From NCBI GenBank assembly GCA_964561165.1, contig CAZLOJ010000014.1, positions 1 to 26,100 on the forward strand: a stretch of DNA of 26,100 nt. Reading direction: 5' to 3'. The notes beneath the pieces are model-generated. The model saw nothing but the letters and a program-made list of their open reading frames with translations. It did no database searches and was not told the DNA's origin. Both the position numbers and the translations under genes were made by a program. Shown piece after piece: positions 23,941 to 26,100 of the stretch. The first letter of the stretch is position 1. Every line of letters starts with the position of its first letter. The DNA comes from IMCC26077 sp964561165. Lineage in GTDB: Bacteria; Actinomycetota; Actinomycetes; Nanopelagicales; Nanopelagicaceae.

Positions 23941-23966
23941 CGTTGAGGGGGTAATACAAAAAAGTC

Positions 23967-24257
23967 TTAGATTGCCATTCGGTTGGAACGCGCAATGAGT
24001 TCAGCGCGCTCATCTTCGGAGAGACCGCCCCAGATGCCGTAAGGCTCTTGGACTGCCAACGCGTGATCGCGACATTGTGCGAGCACTGGGCAGGATGCGC
24101 AGATCGCCTTAGCTTCAATGATGCGCTTGCGGCGGCTTGGGCCACGCTCACCCTCTGGGTGGAAGAACATCTCTGCGGGATAGTCGCGGCATGCGCCCTC
24201 GAACTGCCACTCCCAGTTATCAGCAGTTGGCATTGGGAGCCGAGAAATTTCAGCCAT
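23967..24257 (-). CDS. WhiB-family iron-sulfur transcription regulator (WhiB3/WhiD-like)
   Basis: Wbl proteins bind a redox-sensitive [4Fe-4S] cluster and control transcription through the main sigma factor in actinobacteria. From the ATG (24257-24255) there are 96 residues, and AAAGGTGAG (24271-24263) is a near-ideal ribosome-binding site; a GTG at 24263 overlaps it. Cluster ligands are C23, C53, C56 and C62 (C-x2-C-x5-C), followed by the turn GIWGG (74-78) and a basic tail. The stretch MFFHPEGERG and the position beside groEL point to the WhiB3/WhiD subgroup. It converges on groEL and diverges from the MerR-type gene. Confidence 0.93.
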   Translation of the reverse strand: MAEISRLPMPTADNWEWQFEGACRDYPAEMFFHPEGERGPSRRKRIIEAKAICASCPVLAQCRDHALAVQEPYGIWGGLSEDERAELIARSNRMAI

Positions 24258-24284
24258 TTCCACTCACCTTTTCCTAACGTTTGG

Positions 24285-24295
24285 GGTAGGCTACC
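24285..24295. promoter_or_regulatory. Palindrome overlapping the whiB -10 box
   Basis: GGTAG-G-CTACC is a perfect five-base dyad around one central base. It covers the whiB -10 hexamer (24288-24293). Its place makes it a candidate operator for a repressor of whiB, or for autoregulation by either flanking regulator. This is inference from position alone. Confidence 0.45.
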
Positions 24296-24317
24296 AATCG
24301 CGCCATAAGTTGTTCAA
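24288..24317 (-). promoter_or_regulatory. whiB promoter
   Basis: On the minus strand, TTGAAC (24317-24312) is followed after 18 bases by TAGCCT (24293-24288). Transcription would start near 24281, leaving a leader of about 24 bases with the ribosome-binding site. The same hexamer layout is seen before rplM and groES. Confidence 0.65.
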
Positions 24318-24364
24318 GTACCAGAGGCGTTTTGGGAGTGAATTTCTCCTGAGAGGGGTGTGAG

Positions 24365-25243
24365 ATGGCTCATCAGGGAATCACCGTCTCTGAAGTCGCC
24401 CACCGCCTAGGCGTAGCCCCTGCCACCTTGCGGACCTGGGACCGCCGTTACGGCCTTGGCCCCTCGACCCATGAGGCGGGCGAACACCGCCGATACTCCG
24501 ATGAAGACCTTGCCCGGTTAGCGGTGATGCGTCGCCTGGTCGTCTCCGGGGTTCCCGCAGCGCACGCTGCCACAGTGGCCAAGAGCGCTCCGGTCTCCGT
24601 GGATCAGCCGCTGCCGCTGCCGAAGTTTCAAGATCGAGAGGATGTCGTCGCTTCGATAGTGCGTGCCCTCGATGGTATCGATAGCGCCTTTGTAGAAGCT
24701 CTCATTCGCCGCGAGATTCTCTCTTCAGGTGTCATCGCAACATGGAATGAAATCCTTGTTCCTGCGCTCGTGATTGTTGGTAAGCGTTGGGAATCGACAG
24801 GTTCTGGTATCGAAGTGGAGCATCTCTTCACTGAAATCGTGAAAAGAATTATGCGCGATTGTGTGAACGAAGTGGAATCGCCAAAGAATGCAAAACCGGT
24901 CTTACTTGCAAGTATTGGCGATGAACATCATTGCCTGGCAATTCATGCGCTAGCCGCAGCGCTTGCAGAGGGGAATGTCGCTACCCATTTTCTAGGGGCG
25001 CGAACTCCGGTCGAGGCGCTCGCCGATATGGTGCGCAAAACTCATCCACCCGTGGTCTTTCTCTGGGCGCAATTGAAGAAGAATGCGGATTACTCGGCGA
25101 TGACCGCGTTACCAGCGCTCCGTCCTGCGCCGCGATTGATCCTGGGCGGACCTGGCTGGGAGCCAGCACGCGTGACTGGGGCCACCGTTGTGACCAACCT
25201 CCAAGAAGCTTGTGAATTGGTGGGTTCGACCATCGGAAATTAA
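24365..25243 (+). CDS. MerR-family regulator with cobalamin-binding domain (CarH/LitR-like photoreceptor)
   Basis: The 292-residue protein has an N-terminal MerR winged helix (about 6-72: ITVSEVAHRLGVAPATLRTWDRRYG, EHRRYSDEDLARL). A four-helix-bundle cap follows (about 92-172), then a B12-binding Rossmann domain (about 177-290). The cap contains W142 followed by nine residues and E152-H153, the Wx9EH signature of adenosylcobalamin photoreceptors. D186-x-H188 is at the place of the lower cobalt ligand. Known relatives repress carotenoid or light-induced genes in the dark and release DNA after light breaks the Co-C bond. A GAGAGGGG site (24351-24358) precedes the ATG. It diverges from whiB, so one 107-base region serves both. 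No carotenoid gene is nearby. Confidence 0.88.
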   Translation: MAHQGITVSEVAHRLGVAPATLRTWDRRYGLGPSTHEAGEHRRYSDEDLARLAVMRRLVVSGVPAAHAATVAKSAPVSVDQPLPLPKFQDREDVVASIVRALDGIDSAFVEALIRREILSSGVIATWNEILVPALVIVGKRWESTGSGIEVEHLFTEIVKRIMRDCVNEVESPKNAKPVLLASIGDEHHCLAIHALAAALAEGNVATHFLGARTPVEALADMVRKTHPPVVFLWAQLKKNADYSAMTALPALRPAPRLILGGPGWEPARVTGATVVTNLQEACELVGSTIGN

Positions 25244-25313
25244 ATGGAAATTATCTGGCTAATCCCTCACTAGGATTGGGCGATTACCTGGTCGTTTCCG
25301 AGCGGAGGTGAGC

Positions 25314-26100
25314 ATGCGCGAGTTTGAGAAGGTTGCGATGCTCGGCCTGACCTTCGACGATGTGCTGCTGCTTCCTGATGCATCACAGGTCGTTCCGAGC
25401 GAGGTTGATATCGCTACTCGTTTAACCGAAAAATTTTCACTCAAAGTCCCCATCATCTCCTCTGCAATGGATACGGTCACAGAAAGTGCAATGGCGCTTG
25501 CGATGGCTGGCGCTGGTGGTGCGGGAATTATCCACCGGAATCTCTCCATTGAGGATCAAGTCGCCCATGTGAAAAAGGTGAAAGCGACTTCAGGTGCGCT
25601 CGCCGGGGCAGCTGTTGGAGTTGGTGACGATGGATTCGCGCGCGCAGTTGCGCTTATGGAAGTCGGTGTTGATCTTCTCGTTGTTGATACCGCACATGGA
25701 CATCATCAAGGTGTTCTAGATGCGATTGCTCGGATTAAAAGTGTGAACGCTGCACAACAAGTTGTTGGTGGAAATGTTGCTACGCGCGCAGGAGCGCAAG
25801 CGCTAATCAATGCCGGTGCAGATGCGGTGAAGGTGGGCGTTGGCCCGGGTTCGATTTGCACTACGCGCGTTGTTGCTGGCGTTGGCGTTCCACAGATCAC
25901 CGCGATTATGGAAGCGCACAAAGCGACGAGCTCTGCGGGAGTGCCACTAATCGCCGATGGTGGTATTCAATATTCCGGCGATATCGTCAAGGCGATTGTT
26001 GCGGGGGCAGATGTTGTGATGTTGGGTTCGCTCTTTGCTGGGTGCGAAGAGTCACCTGGCGAGTGGCATGAAGAAAATGGCGCGAAGTTTAAGTCTTATC
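25314..26100 (+). CDS. guaB: IMP dehydrogenase lacking CBS domains (5' part; runs off the window)
   Basis: GuaB oxidises IMP to XMP with NAD+, the committed step to GTP. ATG 25314 follows GGAGGTGAG (25304-25312). The visible 262 residues carry the family marks: LTFDDVLLLPDASQVVP, PIISSAMDTVTESAMA, DTAHGH, GGNVAT and the catalytic loop GVGPGSICTTRVV with C182. Full-length enzymes have two CBS domains (about 120 residues) inserted after IHRNLSIEDQVAHVKKVK. Here residue 90 is followed by ATSGAL and then GAAVGVGDDG of the barrel, so the CBS pair is absent with the frame intact. E. coli has its cysteine near 305. The start is that of true GuaB rather than the CBS-free GuaB3 paralogue. Confidence 0.93.
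   Translation, partial: MREFEKVAMLGLTFDDVLLLPDASQVVPSEVDIATRLTEKFSLKVPIISSAMDTVTESAMALAMAGAGGAGIIHRNLSIEDQVAHVKKVKATSGALAGAAVGVGDDGFARAVALMEVGVDLLVVDTAHGHHQGVLDAIARIKSVNAAQQVVGGNVATRAGAQALINAGADAVKVGVGPGSICTTRVVAGVGVPQITAIMEAHKATSSAGVPLIADGGIQYSGDIVKAIVAGADVVMLGSLFAGCEESPGEWHEENGAKFKSY

Overview
The window comes from an actinobacterium, probably one of the small-genome freshwater lineages (Nanopelagicales/acI-like; this placement is inference). Pointers are a WhiB-family Fe-S regulator, the order alr / tsaE-tsaB-rimI-tsaD / groES-groEL / whiB / guaB that is shared with mycobacteria and streptomycetes, a lysine/alanine-rich tail on ribosomal protein L17, a histidine-rich GroEL tail, many GTG starts, and actinobacterial promoters of the form TTGACC-N17/18-TACCCT. 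Base composition looks close to half G+C. Genes are tightly packed; the longest stretch without a gene is about 180 bp.

Layout. Bases 1-5494 are the 3' end of the ribosomal protein cluster: the last codons of a probable rpmJ, then rpsM-rpsK-rpsD-rpoA-rplQ, truA, and a separately promoted rplM-rpsI pair. Bases 5524-10895 are a cell-envelope block: glmM and glmS (UDP-GlcNAc precursor supply), a PAP2 membrane phosphatase, acpS, and alr (D-alanine for peptidoglycan). Bases 10957-17554 hold a complete branched-chain-amino-acid-type ABC importer (two ATPases, two permeases, a secreted binding protein) followed by a secreted alpha/beta hydrolase, closed by a strong intrinsic terminator. A secreted protein of unknown function (17640-19220) follows, with a C-terminal cysteine/lysine motif that may be a surface-retention tag. 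Bases 19246-21766 encode the t6A tRNA-modification set tsaE, a fused tsaB-rimI, and tsaD. Bases 21763-23881 are the heat-shock operon groES-groEL, with a near-consensus promoter and a CIRCE-like operator. A perfect 13-bp-stem terminator separates groEL from the convergent whiB. The whiB gene is divergent from a MerR-type regulator with a cobalamin-binding sensor domain. The window ends inside guaB (IMP dehydrogenase).

Most genes are housekeeping. The points most worth a second look are: (1) GuaB has no CBS (Bateman) regulatory domains; the catalytic barrel runs straight through the place where they normally sit. (2) The MerR regulator carries the Wx9EH signature of adenosylcobalamin photoreceptors and shares a 107-bp intergenic region with whiB, where a palindrome overlaps the whiB -10 box. 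(3) An 8.3-kb transporter/secreted-protein block lies between alr and tsaE, which are usually close together in this phylum. (4) TsaB and RimI are fused. (5) A perfect 10-bp hairpin lies inside the first codons of truA. No insertion sequences, CRISPR arrays, tRNAs or rRNAs were seen.
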